Assembly: GCA_022509165.1 (NCBI GenBank)
Contig: JAFLTT010000003.1
Location: 1 to 64,000, forward strand
Length of the DNA stretch: 64,000 nt
DNA from: Muribaculaceae bacterium
Lineage (GTDB): Bacteria; Bacteroidota; Bacteroidia; Bacteroidales; Muribaculaceae
Direction: 5' to 3'
The notes under the pieces were generated by a model. That model was not told the origin of the DNA and searched no databases. It saw only the letters and a program-made list of their open reading frames with translations. Both the position numbers and the translations under genes were made by a program. Shown here one piece after another: positions 1-10,240 of this stretch. Position 1 is the first letter of the stretch, and the number at the start of each line of letters is the position of its first letter.

Positions 1-407
<407 letters not shown>

Positions 408-629
408 TTATCTATCTTTTCAGATCTCTTTTTTTCAGTTTGTCTGTCCGGCCGTCTCTCCAGGATATCGACGGGAAACTTGTATTATATACATAACCTT
501 GTTTCCCTATTTCTTGCTGCTCCGGCAATCCCGTTGATTCGGAATCGCCTGTCCTGTGGCATCATTTCATTGTTCTCTTAGTCCGCTAAAAAATCCCGGG
601 ACGTTGCGTTCCGGGCGCTTTTAGCAGTG

Positions 630-660
630 CAAAATTACATCTCTCAACAGCATTTTGCAA
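630..660 (-). promoter_or_regulatory. Bacteroidetes-type promoter for the rRNA operon: TTG-N20-TAATTTTG
   Basis: Minus strand: TTG (660-658), 20-nt spacer, TAATTTTG (637-630), matching the Bacteroidetes -33 TTTG / -7 TAnnTTTG consensus. Confidence 0.7.
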
Positions 661-822
661 CATATGGTTCTTCAATTATCCCCCAGACGTTATCTTTGAC
701 AACTTAAATACCTGATTATCCGTAGAATCAAAAATTGTTAAAAAATGTATTGAAATATTAAACAACTCATTAATGTATCCTCTTCAGGATGATTAAGAGG
801 TGTAAAATTGGGTGTAAAAAAA

Positions 823-846
823 CAAAGGCCTGATAAACAGGCCTTT
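823..846 (-). terminator. Intrinsic terminator downstream of tRNA-Ala
   Basis: Hairpin AAAGGCCTG-TTTAT-CAGGCCTTT followed by a T run on the minus strand. Confidence 0.7.
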
Positions 847-849
847 GGG

Positions 850-923
850 TGGAGCATACGAGACTCGAACTCGTCACCTCTTGACTGCCAGTCAAACGCT
901 CTAGCCAGATGAGCTAATGCCCC
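850..923 (-). tRNA. tRNA-Ala (anticodon GGC)
   Basis: Minus strand GGGGCAT TA GCTC...GAGC G TTTGA CTGGCAG TCAAG AGGTG ACGAG TTCGAGT CTCGT ATGCTCC A; cloverleaf with G3:U70, the alanine identity pair. CCA not encoded. Confidence 0.95.
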
Positions 924-1040
924 ATGAATTTTCCACAAAATTAATCAATTTTGGTGTTTAACCAAATATTTTCCTGATATTTTATTTGAAATAATTATCT
1001 GAAAACTCAGTTTTTACTAAAATCTCAGTAATCATAATCC

Positions 1041-2627
1041 TCAGTAATCATAATCCAAGGAGAATTCATCCACATAGAGTGTGGCTCCATTTCCACCAGT
1101 GAAGAAGTCACCATATTTTGAAGCAGCACATGTTATTTGTATATAGGATGGCTTCGTGAAATAATCCCGGTATTGCAATTCTATTTCAAATGGAGCATAA
1201 TCTTCCATTGTGCCACTGTAGAGCAATTCACCGTATGCAATGATATAATCTGCATCTTTGTCAAATAATTGTCTTGTATTGGGATTAGTACGGATTTGAT
1301 AAGGAGCCGTCCAATCGGTCAAGGCAATATAAATATGACACGTATCAGGTTCTCCAATCAGATATTGTAAATCAGGATTGGATTTGCTCGCATAGTCTAT
1401 TTTGGCTGTCTTATACTGGTAATAGCCTCTTAGTTTGGTTGGTCTCAGATTGAATTGTCTACCAAAATCGAGAATACCGTTGGTACCATCCACTTTAGAA
1501 AAGCTACCTGTATATATTGAGCCGGCACCTAATTTTCCGATACCCAAAATACCAACAAACTTGGTGTTAAGTTCGGCTGCCTTTCCGGATCCGGTCACGG
1601 TATGGTCTGTAGGCACAACGTTGCTCTGTCCGAGAGTGGCTGCACCGGTGTTACCTGTATCCCAATAGGGAGTACCTCCTTCATTCCAGGGACACCAAAC
1701 TTTCCCATCCTTTAGCCACCATTGGTCGAAAGAACCATCAGGAAGATCCATCGTGCCTTGAGTAGTCAGCGTAATAATGTTGCCATACTCACCTTCTGAA
1801 ACCGTACGCACATCATAAGATGTGAGGGGTTCCAGATGAGGAATATAACAAGATAAGGTGCCACCATTCTGAGTGAGCCATGAAGGATCGATATCCTTCC
1901 ATTCTTCCGAATCTGACGCTTTATATTGGAAGGATCCGGATTTTCCTGCTTCACAGCTGCCGTATACCCAAACCACTTCACTCCAAGCCTCCGCATTATC
2001 TGTGCCTACAGTCTGTTCTACAACTTCTGCATAGATAGTCCAATATTCTGTGCGTCCGTGAGCCGTAACTTCCACCCGATAGGGATGATTCAGATCAATT
2101 GTACTGCCCGCTTGTATTACAGGCTGATAAGTGGTGATATCTTCAGGGCCCAGTTTTATAGACTCAATCTTTATATCACTTAGATCAATAGATTCCGGCA
2201 AATACACGATCACTCTGCAAGCAGCCGGATCTATCACCGTCTCCCCTATTTGCCCTTCAACCGTAAAATATCTCTCAATATTCTGCTCTGCCGTGATTTC
2301 CCAGAGGTATGTTTGATATCTTGTAATTTCCACAAACAAAGGCTTTGTCAGATTGTAAGTTCCTTCAGTCAGATCTATATCAGGCACCCCTCCTTCAGAA
2401 ACCTCAAATTTAGAAAATCTTACATTTTCTATATCTGTAGTTTCTTCGAGATAGAGTGTTACCTTAAGTCCGAGTACATCAATGAATGCAGCACGGCTCT
2501 GCCCTACGGCCTCTATTTCGGTTATGGTCTGGGTAATTTTGGGATAAGGCAAATCATTATGGATACAACCAGCCAGACCGGTCGCCACCAAAATCGTGAT
2601 TATAGTGAATCTGATTATATCTTTCAT
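1041..2627 (-). CDS. Lipoprotein with C-terminal PCMD (putative carbohydrate metabolism) domain
   Basis: Signal peptide MKDIIRFTIITILVATGLAGC; C-terminal half FDQWWLKDGKVWCPWNEGGTPYWDTGNTGAATLGQSNVVPTD...GKAAELNTKF...GKLGAGSIYTGSF typical of PCMD. ORF-track start (2696) trimmed to the Met before the signal peptide. Confidence 0.8.
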   Translation of the reverse strand: MKDIIRFTIITILVATGLAGCIHNDLPYPKITQTITEIEAVGQSRAAFIDVLGLKVTLYLEETTDIENVRFSKFEVSEGGVPDIDLTEGTYNLTKPLFVEITRYQTYLWEITAEQNIERYFTVEGQIGETVIDPAACRVIVYLPESIDLSDIKIESIKLGPEDITTYQPVIQAGSTIDLNHPYRVEVTAHGRTEYWTIYAEVVEQTVGTDNAEAWSEVVWVYGSCEAGKSGSFQYKASDSEEWKDIDPSWLTQNGGTLSCYIPHLEPLTSYDVRTVSEGEYGNIITLTTQGTMDLPDGSFDQWWLKDGKVWCPWNEGGTPYWDTGNTGAATLGQSNVVPTDHTVTGSGKAAELNTKFVGILGIGKLGAGSIYTGSFSKVDGTNGILDFGRQFNLRPTKLRGYYQYKTAKIDYASKSNPDLQYLIGEPDTCHIYIALTDWTAPYQIRTNPNTRQLFDKDADYIIAYGELLYSGTMEDYAPFEIELQYRDYFTKPSYIQITCAASKYGDFFTGGNGATLYVDEFSLDYDY

Positions 2628-2722
2628 TACAATTCGATTTTCCAATCGTATGTACTTCCAATTTAGAAGATTTTCCGGTGGATAAGGAATACGCAAATAT
2701 TCCTTATCCTAATTTAATTTAA

Positions 2723-4981
2723 TTAATTACTCCACCTTATTTCTCCGTATTCCAATTCAAAATCATCCACATACATCACAGAACTTGAGGATCCTGTGAA
2801 ATAATCTCCATATTTGGATGCGGAACATACTATAATAATATGTGTAGCCGGAGTAGTCTTAGCTTTTTCATTATAAATAATAGGAATGTTGATATCGGCC
2901 AATTCATTATCTGAACCTATCTTATTATTCCATGTTACTTCACCATATCCCAATATATTATCCCCTTGCGGTTCAAACATCTTTCCTTGGGCGGTATTCA
3001 GATCACACTGACTGCTGGCGATAGCCACAAAAATCTGACCATTGTCGTTATCACCCTTCGAAAAACCACTCACTTTGTCTTTACTTCCCACTTTATCTAC
3101 AGAACCCGGTTGATAATTAACCTTAACCTTGAGCGCTGAAGGATGAGATCCGTCGAATGGACGACCAAAGGTCAATTGAGCACCTGATGTCCCTTCATTC
3201 TTTATATAATTTCCAACAAATAGATTTCCGGCTGCAAGAACTGTCATAATTGTTTGAGATTTCAATTGTGCAACTGTATTGCCGTTTATAAAGGATGAAT
3301 TACTTGTAGTTAGATTCTTACTTGCAAGTTGTGAGCCGTGGTTACCTGAATCCCAGAATGATGAACTGTTGCCAACACCCGGGAAAGCCGCATTATTACT
3401 GAATTTCGACCATGTCTCCATGTTACCGAAAGGAATTTCAAATCGGGTCTCGGTAGTGAAGGAACGTGTTTTTTGCTCTTCATAATCATCACAGAAACCT
3501 TTGTATTCGTAGGTCTTACCGGGTTGAAGATTATCAATGGTAACAGAGAACCTGTCGCCTGCTGCACGTGTCAATGATCCGGGGGCATATACTTTTACAA
3601 ACTCATCATTACTGTTGGCCAATCTATACATGATACCATAATATTGGGCATCATCTGTATTAATTACACCTTCAAGCGTCACTTTATCTGACAAAATAGC
3701 CATAGGGCTTGTTTCAGGACTTGGAGGCTCAACACTTGAAATCAATTTATTGTCGAGTGCCTTATCTGTATTGGCTATCCTTATAATAATACTGTTACTT
3801 ATAGGAAGAGTACGGTTATCGGAAACTTTCACCTCTATCACATATTCAGAATTACTTTGAGGAAGTTGTCTGAAGAAATCCTGATTAAATCTCAACCAAC
3901 CTTCGTGCACCGAAATCGTCCCGTTGTCATCAGAAATCTGGCTGTCTGTGAGATGTTCGTAAGAGATACCTTTTGTCAAGAGTTGAGCACTTACCTCATC
4001 TCCTGTCATTCCGTTATTCCATATATTTTTACCATTTAAGTCGCTCATGTCTTCAAAGGTCTCGTTGAAATTCAATGAAAGACTCTTGAGGCCATAGTAA
4101 GCAACTACTCTTAGATAAAAATCATTGAAATTATTATCGGTACAATCTATTTGATTCTGCTCTACATCGAAGTCAGCACCTGCCAATTGAGATTTAAATG
4201 AAGGACCGGGATAAATGTAGAAAGTCTGATCCTTCACCGGAATATCAAGCACTTCAATTTTTACCAAGGCACCACCCTTATCGTTGTCTTTCTGTTCCGA
4301 CAAAAGCTGGAGTTTGTATTCGTGTGATCTTTTCACATCCTTGATGTCATTCTCTTCAGTTACTACTTTCCCGTCAGCTCCGGTTACCTCCACCTTATAA
4401 TGAAGCACATTGTCACCGTTAGGCATCATGAAGTAACCTTTCTTTCCTTCATCGATTTTATCCTTATCAAAGTCTAAAGATGCTCTTGTATGATTGAATG
4501 TAACGTTTACATCCTGAACACTTGGATCCAGATGAGTGATATCAATAGAAGCTATGACATTAGCTATATTCACTTCAAGAGTGACCTGTGTACTTTCTCC
4601 TGCCTCAACGCTAAATTTCTGATAACCGCGATAGAATTTCTTATCGTAGTCTGCAGAAACCGAGTCGCCTGTCCATCCTTCGATAGCATATTCCCCAACA
4701 TTGAGGATCATTGGAGACTCTACAGTGGAGACTCCGGTGTATTTGCGAATCACACCCTTGGAATTTTCAAGATAAATTGTCATCTCGTCTTCCAGTTTCT
4801 GTCGGATATCATCATCGATTGCAGCACGAGTTGACACTACCAAATCGCTATACATTTTGGTATTTAGGAACACAGTGCCTTCTCCCTGGGTTGAGAATGG
4901 AACCTCATTTGTACATGACTGAGTCCCTATGCCGGCTAAAATAATGACAGCCGAATATATTATACTATTTTTCGTTTTCAT
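2723..4981 (-). CDS. DUF4493-like lipoprotein with C-terminal PCMD-like domain
   Basis: Lipobox GIGTQSC followed by TNEVPFSTQGEGTVFLNTKM; C-terminal FGNMETWSKF...FWDSGNHGSQLASKN...MYVDDFELEY. Confidence 0.75.
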   Translation of the reverse strand: MKTKNSIIYSAVIILAGIGTQSCTNEVPFSTQGEGTVFLNTKMYSDLVVSTRAAIDDDIRQKLEDEMTIYLENSKGVIRKYTGVSTVESPMILNVGEYAIEGWTGDSVSADYDKKFYRGYQKFSVEAGESTQVTLEVNIANVIASIDITHLDPSVQDVNVTFNHTRASLDFDKDKIDEGKKGYFMMPNGDNVLHYKVEVTGADGKVVTEENDIKDVKRSHEYKLQLLSEQKDNDKGGALVKIEVLDIPVKDQTFYIYPGPSFKSQLAGADFDVEQNQIDCTDNNFNDFYLRVVAYYGLKSLSLNFNETFEDMSDLNGKNIWNNGMTGDEVSAQLLTKGISYEHLTDSQISDDNGTISVHEGWLRFNQDFFRQLPQSNSEYVIEVKVSDNRTLPISNSIIIRIANTDKALDNKLISSVEPPSPETSPMAILSDKVTLEGVINTDDAQYYGIMYRLANSNDEFVKVYAPGSLTRAAGDRFSVTIDNLQPGKTYEYKGFCDDYEEQKTRSFTTETRFEIPFGNMETWSKFSNNAAFPGVGNSSSFWDSGNHGSQLASKNLTTSNSSFINGNTVAQLKSQTIMTVLAAGNLFVGNYIKNEGTSGAQLTFGRPFDGSHPSALKVKVNYQPGSVDKVGSKDKVSGFSKGDNDNGQIFVAIASSQCDLNTAQGKMFEPQGDNILGYGEVTWNNKIGSDNELADINIPIIYNEKAKTTPATHIIIVCSASKYGDYFTGSSSSVMYVDDFELEYGEIRWSN

Positions 4982-4986
4982 AACTG

Positions 4987-6309
4987 TCATTCACTCCAAT
5001 CCTGATCAACAATAAATAAAAATTCTATTTCATTTTCGCCTGTGGAATCTCCAAGTTGAATAATAAACTTATGAGTGCCTTCACCTAACATACATAACAT
5101 GCTCATAAATTTGCTTATATCAAAATGTACGTCCTTCTCTCCCGCTAAAGTATCCTTATCATCCGGCAAAAGGCCCAAAAATCCATGTAAGTCATCAAGC
5201 ATTTCGGGATTCGGAGAAACGAGATCAATCTCTTTCATATCTGCCAAAGTTTCATCTGATGACACTATGATTATCTTAAATGTTTCAATACCATTTTCGC
5301 CGTCAGAATGAATATCCAGTATCACCTTAGTATCAGGTGTTACAATATTTTCTCCAAATTCAACGGTTGATTCACCTAAGTCGACAGAGGGACCTTCGGT
5401 TTCCGGATCATCGGGTGTCGGAGGGTTAGGAGTTGGTGTCTGACCGGGATCTGGGCCCTCTTCAGGTTCTTCAGTTGGCCAGGTCACATCATCAAGGGGT
5501 TTGTCTTCGTCTTCAGGGACATTAGTGGAAACTTTGTTGACATCAACCTTAGCATCTACCTTAATATCTCCTTCTATATTCCCCTGGTCTTCACCCTGGT
5601 AAGAATGACGATAGAAAGTGAGTCGATAGTGGTTACCGGCTTCTACATTATCTAATGTCTTTATCTCTGATATTTGGGATCCATCTACATTACCTCTGAA
5701 CTGAGCAGTAAGGGTACAGACACCATCCTGCTTAAAAAATCCCGGAATTGGATTAGAACTGTCATAATGTTCCTTCTTGAAAGTAAGAGGTTGTCCCTGA
5801 TTCACCCATACTTCAATTTCCGGTTCACCTTCAATATGCTTTAGTAGTTCGGAATCAAGCACTACGGAAACCATCACATTTTTTAGGCTACAAGAGATAG
5901 TCTCCAAATCAGATGTAATTTCATTGGCCCTTACATCGAAATTCCGTGACACACCCTTGAAATGCGGATTGTTCCAGGCTGCCTCCTGATCTTCGTTGTA
6001 TGTCACTTCTATACGATAATTACCCGCACTCAATGTTACAATGTCGGGAAGATCGCGAAGCATGAATTGTTTTACCGGTTGATTTGAAGATGTGTTAATG
6101 AATTTCACATCAAAATCATCAACGTTTAGATTGCTTAAACCGGCACGGGTAGACTTTATAGTCTCGTCCACCTCCAGTTCTACACCGAGTGCTGACTTGC
6201 TGAAGTAACCCTCGCCCTGCAGGCTTGGCCCTTGAAATGGTGTCTCAACCGAGCAAGATGCCAAAATCAAGGAAAGACCACAAATTATATTTATATTTTT
6301 TGCCTTCAT
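4987..6309 (-). CDS. DUF4493-like lipoprotein with Pro/acidic linker
   Basis: Lipobox LILASC, SVETPFQGPSLQGEGYFSKSALGVELEVDE; shares N-terminal pattern with neighbours; TGA/ATG overlap with next gene in the track. Confidence 0.65.
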   Translation of the reverse strand: MKAKNINIICGLSLILASCSVETPFQGPSLQGEGYFSKSALGVELEVDETIKSTRAGLSNLNVDDFDVKFINTSSNQPVKQFMLRDLPDIVTLSAGNYRIEVTYNEDQEAAWNNPHFKGVSRNFDVRANEITSDLETISCSLKNVMVSVVLDSELLKHIEGEPEIEVWVNQGQPLTFKKEHYDSSNPIPGFFKQDGVCTLTAQFRGNVDGSQISEIKTLDNVEAGNHYRLTFYRHSYQGEDQGNIEGDIKVDAKVDVNKVSTNVPEDEDKPLDDVTWPTEEPEEGPDPGQTPTPNPPTPDDPETEGPSVDLGESTVEFGENIVTPDTKVILDIHSDGENGIETFKIIIVSSDETLADMKEIDLVSPNPEMLDDLHGFLGLLPDDKDTLAGEKDVHFDISKFMSMLCMLGEGTHKFIIQLGDSTGENEIEFLFIVDQDWSE

Positions 6310-6327
6310 TTTATTTCAGTCATTTTT

Positions 6328-8991
6328 TTAATACATGAATTCTAAATCATCCACTACCAAAGTAGCACCATGTTGATAGGATTCATAACGTGAGATATAG
6401 ATGGTAACTGTTATTGTTTCTCCATTTTCATGATAAGATGAGGAGAAGCTAATTTTTAACAGAGCGGACTTTCCACAATTGAAATTATAATCTAATGGAA
6501 TAGAAAATTCAGTAAATTGGTCACTCGGGGTAAGATAAGAAGTACCTTTAGATATTTCCTCTCCACTCTCAGAAAGAAGACTTATAGAAACCACACCATA
6601 TTCATCTAATTCATTCAAATCCGGTGAGTATTTATACCATCCTTTTAAAAATAATGGCCTAGAATTAAATTGGCATCCTTCTTGGGTTACTACAGGATTT
6701 GAAGAGTCACTAAATGTAGCTAAAAACATTTTACCTACAGTTTTTTTAGAAATATTAGGAACATCATGATTATAGTAATCGTCAAAACCTATCTTTGTTT
6801 TGTACCAATCAGTAAGTTTTTCTCCGGATGGGTCCCACGCCACATTTCTGATAACCATTGACACATCTCCTGAATGAGAACCAAAACCCTGGTACGAGTC
6901 TGGAGTAGAATCTCCAGCGCCTATAGGTAAGCTACTAGCTCCTGTACCTCTGTTATGCGAATTATAGGATAAGTTACTATTGAAAACTGAAGGCTGCCTA
7001 TACCAGGTATTATTTGTACCAGTCATAGTTTCTGTGTTTGTAGACGCCCAGTTTACCGGTTCATGAATTGTATATTTTGCTGTATTTTGATAATAGACTC
7101 CCTTTGATACTCCCCATTCTCCACCTTGATTAATACTAGAAATATTATATGTTTCTCTAAGTGTTTCAAAATCTCCATTAGGCACTTTATTAGCCTCTTC
7201 TGTCTGGAAGGAAGGTATCTCAGTTCCTTGATACGTGTCAGTCATCTGGAGACCCAGATAGGCTTTCCATCCGGAGTAAGTTTTCTGTTGTTCCAGCCCT
7301 GTCACAACTATAATTCCATCTTTAGCCTGACTACGGTCTACATAATTTGATGATAAAGTAGAACGTCCGTCATATATATTGATGTTGTTGGCTATCAATT
7401 CTGCCTTCCCTGGTTCAGCGTTCTCAAACTTTATTTTTACTCTCATGGCAAACGGGTCAGTCAGAACTGTGAATTCCGGTAATTTTACATCTACCACCTG
7501 AAGTAATTCCTTCAAATCAGCATATTGAACCTGGACAGTCCATTGATTATCGTTGATGGTTGAAGTGGAGATCTCCAATTCATATTTGTATTCTCCTTCG
7601 GCATCTCCCGGAGTTGAACTTAAAACCTTACCGACAGTGGCATTTACACCTTCTCCATCAGTGGCATTAAATTTGAAATTTTTCTCAGCCAGTTTTTCAC
7701 AATTCGATTTGATTGTAATTTTTATCTTGTTATCTAAAAATTCCGGTTTTTCATACCCAACAATTGAATAATCTATTGCCTTAACGATTGCTTTTAACAC
7801 CTGAAGGTCTTCCTGCACAGCACTTGTGCGTCCAAGTTTGTCTTTCACAATTAGAGAAGCCGAATAGTCTCCCTGATTCAGGTTATTCAGATATTCCTTG
7901 AAATTTATTACTCCGAATTCACCTTGATTAGTAAAGAAACCGCTACATTCTACTTTAGCAGATGCCAAAAGAGCCTGATCTGAAGCTGAAGCATTTATAA
8001 GTTGCACTGTGTATGAATCAGATCCATTAGTAGGAACCTTTGCTCCATTGGCAGCTGTAAGGGTCAGTTCAGCAGAAGCTAATCCAGCAAGTGCCATAAC
8101 ATGGAATTCCGGAGCCTCATCAATTTCAAGTTCATGGGCCCAGAATTCTATAGGAGTTTCTGAAATAAAACCTTTGGCTACTACTGAAGGGGCTTCAGTT
8201 GTGAAGAGTTCATCGGTCAGATTTATCTCTATCGGATCCTCTTCTATAATATTTTCGGAAACATGGATATCCATAGCTTTGTTACCTTTCTCCCCTGTGG
8301 TAACACCCACGGTCACAACATAATGATGTTTGGCTGAAAGATTAAGGGATGTCGGATTGACTTTCACTGTCTGGCCTGCGCGGTTAGTAAGGTTGATGTA
8401 AAGCTGAGCCATCCCCGGAGCAAAATAAGCGGGCCTTGTCTCTCTGTTTACATATGCTACAGCCGTATGACCTGTGGTTTGCACCTCTGCACTATAACCG
8501 TTGGGATATAAAGAAGCAAAGTCTTCTGAATATCTCACACTTACCATGGCATTAGCCAAAGTAGCTGTAAGAGTTTTAGAAGTAGTATCTCCGAGTCTTA
8601 CACTAACATCAGTTTGTCCCTCATAGTACGGACATTCAAAACCTTCCGTATTAATATTACCATAAAAAGCCGAAAGGGTGTAAACTCCCTGAGGGAATCC
8701 ATCTGTTTTATTAAAAGCTTCCAAACTTTCCCAGGTTCTGTTGTAACTGTTGTCTGAACTAACCAGACTCACTGAGAAATTAGCCGGATCAACCTGCATC
8801 GCATAACTGTCGGCGTCATCATCGGCCCGACTTCCTGATACAACACTTGAATCAGTCACAAGATTCAGGTTGATCTTACCGTCGGCTCGCTCTTGAGAAC
8901 TCCATGGTGCCTCGTTTGCACAAGATGTCGCCATCAATGTTGCAACAAGGGCAAACATGGATAAGGGTCCGTTAAATTTTTTGAAATTCAT
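6328..8991 (-). CDS. DUF4493-like lipoprotein with C-terminal PCMD/CBM-like domain
   Basis: Lipobox LMATSC, ANEAPWSSQERADGKINLNLVTDS; C-term VPNGDFETLRE...LVVDDLEFMY. Confidence 0.7.
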   Translation of the reverse strand: MNFKKFNGPLSMFALVATLMATSCANEAPWSSQERADGKINLNLVTDSSVVSGSRADDDADSYAMQVDPANFSVSLVSSDNSYNRTWESLEAFNKTDGFPQGVYTLSAFYGNINTEGFECPYYEGQTDVSVRLGDTTSKTLTATLANAMVSVRYSEDFASLYPNGYSAEVQTTGHTAVAYVNRETRPAYFAPGMAQLYINLTNRAGQTVKVNPTSLNLSAKHHYVVTVGVTTGEKGNKAMDIHVSENIIEEDPIEINLTDELFTTEAPSVVAKGFISETPIEFWAHELEIDEAPEFHVMALAGLASAELTLTAANGAKVPTNGSDSYTVQLINASASDQALLASAKVECSGFFTNQGEFGVINFKEYLNNLNQGDYSASLIVKDKLGRTSAVQEDLQVLKAIVKAIDYSIVGYEKPEFLDNKIKITIKSNCEKLAEKNFKFNATDGEGVNATVGKVLSSTPGDAEGEYKYELEISTSTINDNQWTVQVQYADLKELLQVVDVKLPEFTVLTDPFAMRVKIKFENAEPGKAELIANNINIYDGRSTLSSNYVDRSQAKDGIIVVTGLEQQKTYSGWKAYLGLQMTDTYQGTEIPSFQTEEANKVPNGDFETLRETYNISSINQGGEWGVSKGVYYQNTAKYTIHEPVNWASTNTETMTGTNNTWYRQPSVFNSNLSYNSHNRGTGASSLPIGAGDSTPDSYQGFGSHSGDVSMVIRNVAWDPSGEKLTDWYKTKIGFDDYYNHDVPNISKKTVGKMFLATFSDSSNPVVTQEGCQFNSRPLFLKGWYKYSPDLNELDEYGVVSISLLSESGEEISKGTSYLTPSDQFTEFSIPLDYNFNCGKSALLKISFSSSYHENGETITVTIYISRYESYQHGATLVVDDLEFMY

Positions 8992-9016
8992 AATATTATA
9001 TGATGTTTGATTTATT

Positions 9017-10240
9017 TCAAATATTAACTGCTATACCAAAATTGATATTGAAAATATTGAATCGGAAATTGGCCCCCGAGGTAGTACGTTGTCCCAAATC
9101 TTCATCATTCACTTTTTGCTTTTCATTCTTTATATTAAGACCGAAAACACCTAAAGAAACATTAAATGAGACTTGATCGAGTACATAAACGCATACTCCC
9201 GGTGAGAAATTCAATGCTGCCTGGAAAGTAGTGGTATGTGTCTTACGCATCTCCCCATTGAAGGGACGATGGAAATCTGATGTACCTCCGGAAAGTGCAA
9301 GTTCCACTTCATTAAACACTCCAAATCTTCCTTTCCTGGCAATACCTAAATATTGTGAAAAGGTAATAGAGGCTGAATAGCTATTGCTTTTATACATGAT
9401 ATCATGAAGACTGAAGCTCATGTCTTCATCGATGTCTAAATTAAAAGAACCGATTGATGCTTTCCCTTCAGTGTAGCCAAGCCTTAGACCCAAGGAAAGA
9501 TTACTTTTTATAAAATAAGAGAAATAAGGACGTATTGACCATAATTTTCCACTAAAATCTATATCCGAAATAAGGTCTAATATTTCAAGATTTGCTGTAG
9601 AAAATTCACCGTAAGATGCTGTGAGACCTACCTGCCAGATACCTTTGGGTATAAACAAGAAATTAAACAATCCTCGGTCATATCTACCCAGATTCCTGTC
9701 CTTAAGAACCATGTTGATGGTATCACCCCTGAAGAGCACTTTCTCATAAGGATTTATTTCCTCTTCATTATTTTTAATTCTCGCTGTCACAGGTATTTCC
9801 CCGTAAGTGAGGAGTTCTTGTACTTTACCATCCATTGAATCCGGTACCCATACGTATTTACCCCCGGACTTTACTAAATCCTCGTTCACAATCCGGCTCT
9901 CGTCCACCGAAGTTGATTCTATTTCTATCATATCTTCTTCAATAGAAGGAGAAAGTGCGATTCCGGGTATTACGATTTCTGAATTGGACTGAGGATTGGC
10001 AGTCCCCGCGTTTTCTATTTCATTGAATGGTTCATCACTGTAATATCTCACTACTCTTTCGGTTCTGTGCACCACGTCATCGCGTGAAATTATTTCCCTT
10101 ATATGAATAGTGTCGGTACGGTAAATGGTATCTACTCTTAATTTTTGTGGCGAGGCATTTACCACCGTTTCAGCCTCCATGGCTCCTATTGAAACCATGA
10201 GGGATATTATTGCAATTATTATCTTCCTCATGACTTTCAT
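9017..10240 (-). CDS. Outer-membrane beta-barrel protein
   Basis: Signal peptide; alternating beta-strand pattern; C-term ANFRFNIFNINFGIAVNI; paralogous to 10237..11112. Confidence 0.65.
   Translation of the reverse strand: MKVMRKIIIAIISLMVSIGAMEAETVVNASPQKLRVDTIYRTDTIHIREIISRDDVVHRTERVVRYYSDEPFNEIENAGTANPQSNSEIVIPGIALSPSIEEDMIEIESTSVDESRIVNEDLVKSGGKYVWVPDSMDGKVQELLTYGEIPVTARIKNNEEEINPYEKVLFRGDTINMVLKDRNLGRYDRGLFNFLFIPKGIWQVGLTASYGEFSTANLEILDLISDIDFSGKLWSIRPYFSYFIKSNLSLGLRLGYTEGKASIGSFNLDIDEDMSFSLHDIMYKSNSYSASITFSQYLGIARKGRFGVFNEVELALSGGTSDFHRPFNGEMRKTHTTTFQAALNFSPGVCVYVLDQVSFNVSLGVFGLNIKNEKQKVNDEDLGQRTTSGANFRFNIFNINFGIAVNI

Noticed and set aside
738-938. 66-aa ORF 738..938 (-)
   Set aside because: Overlaps tRNA-Ala and its terminator; translation of tRNA sequence.
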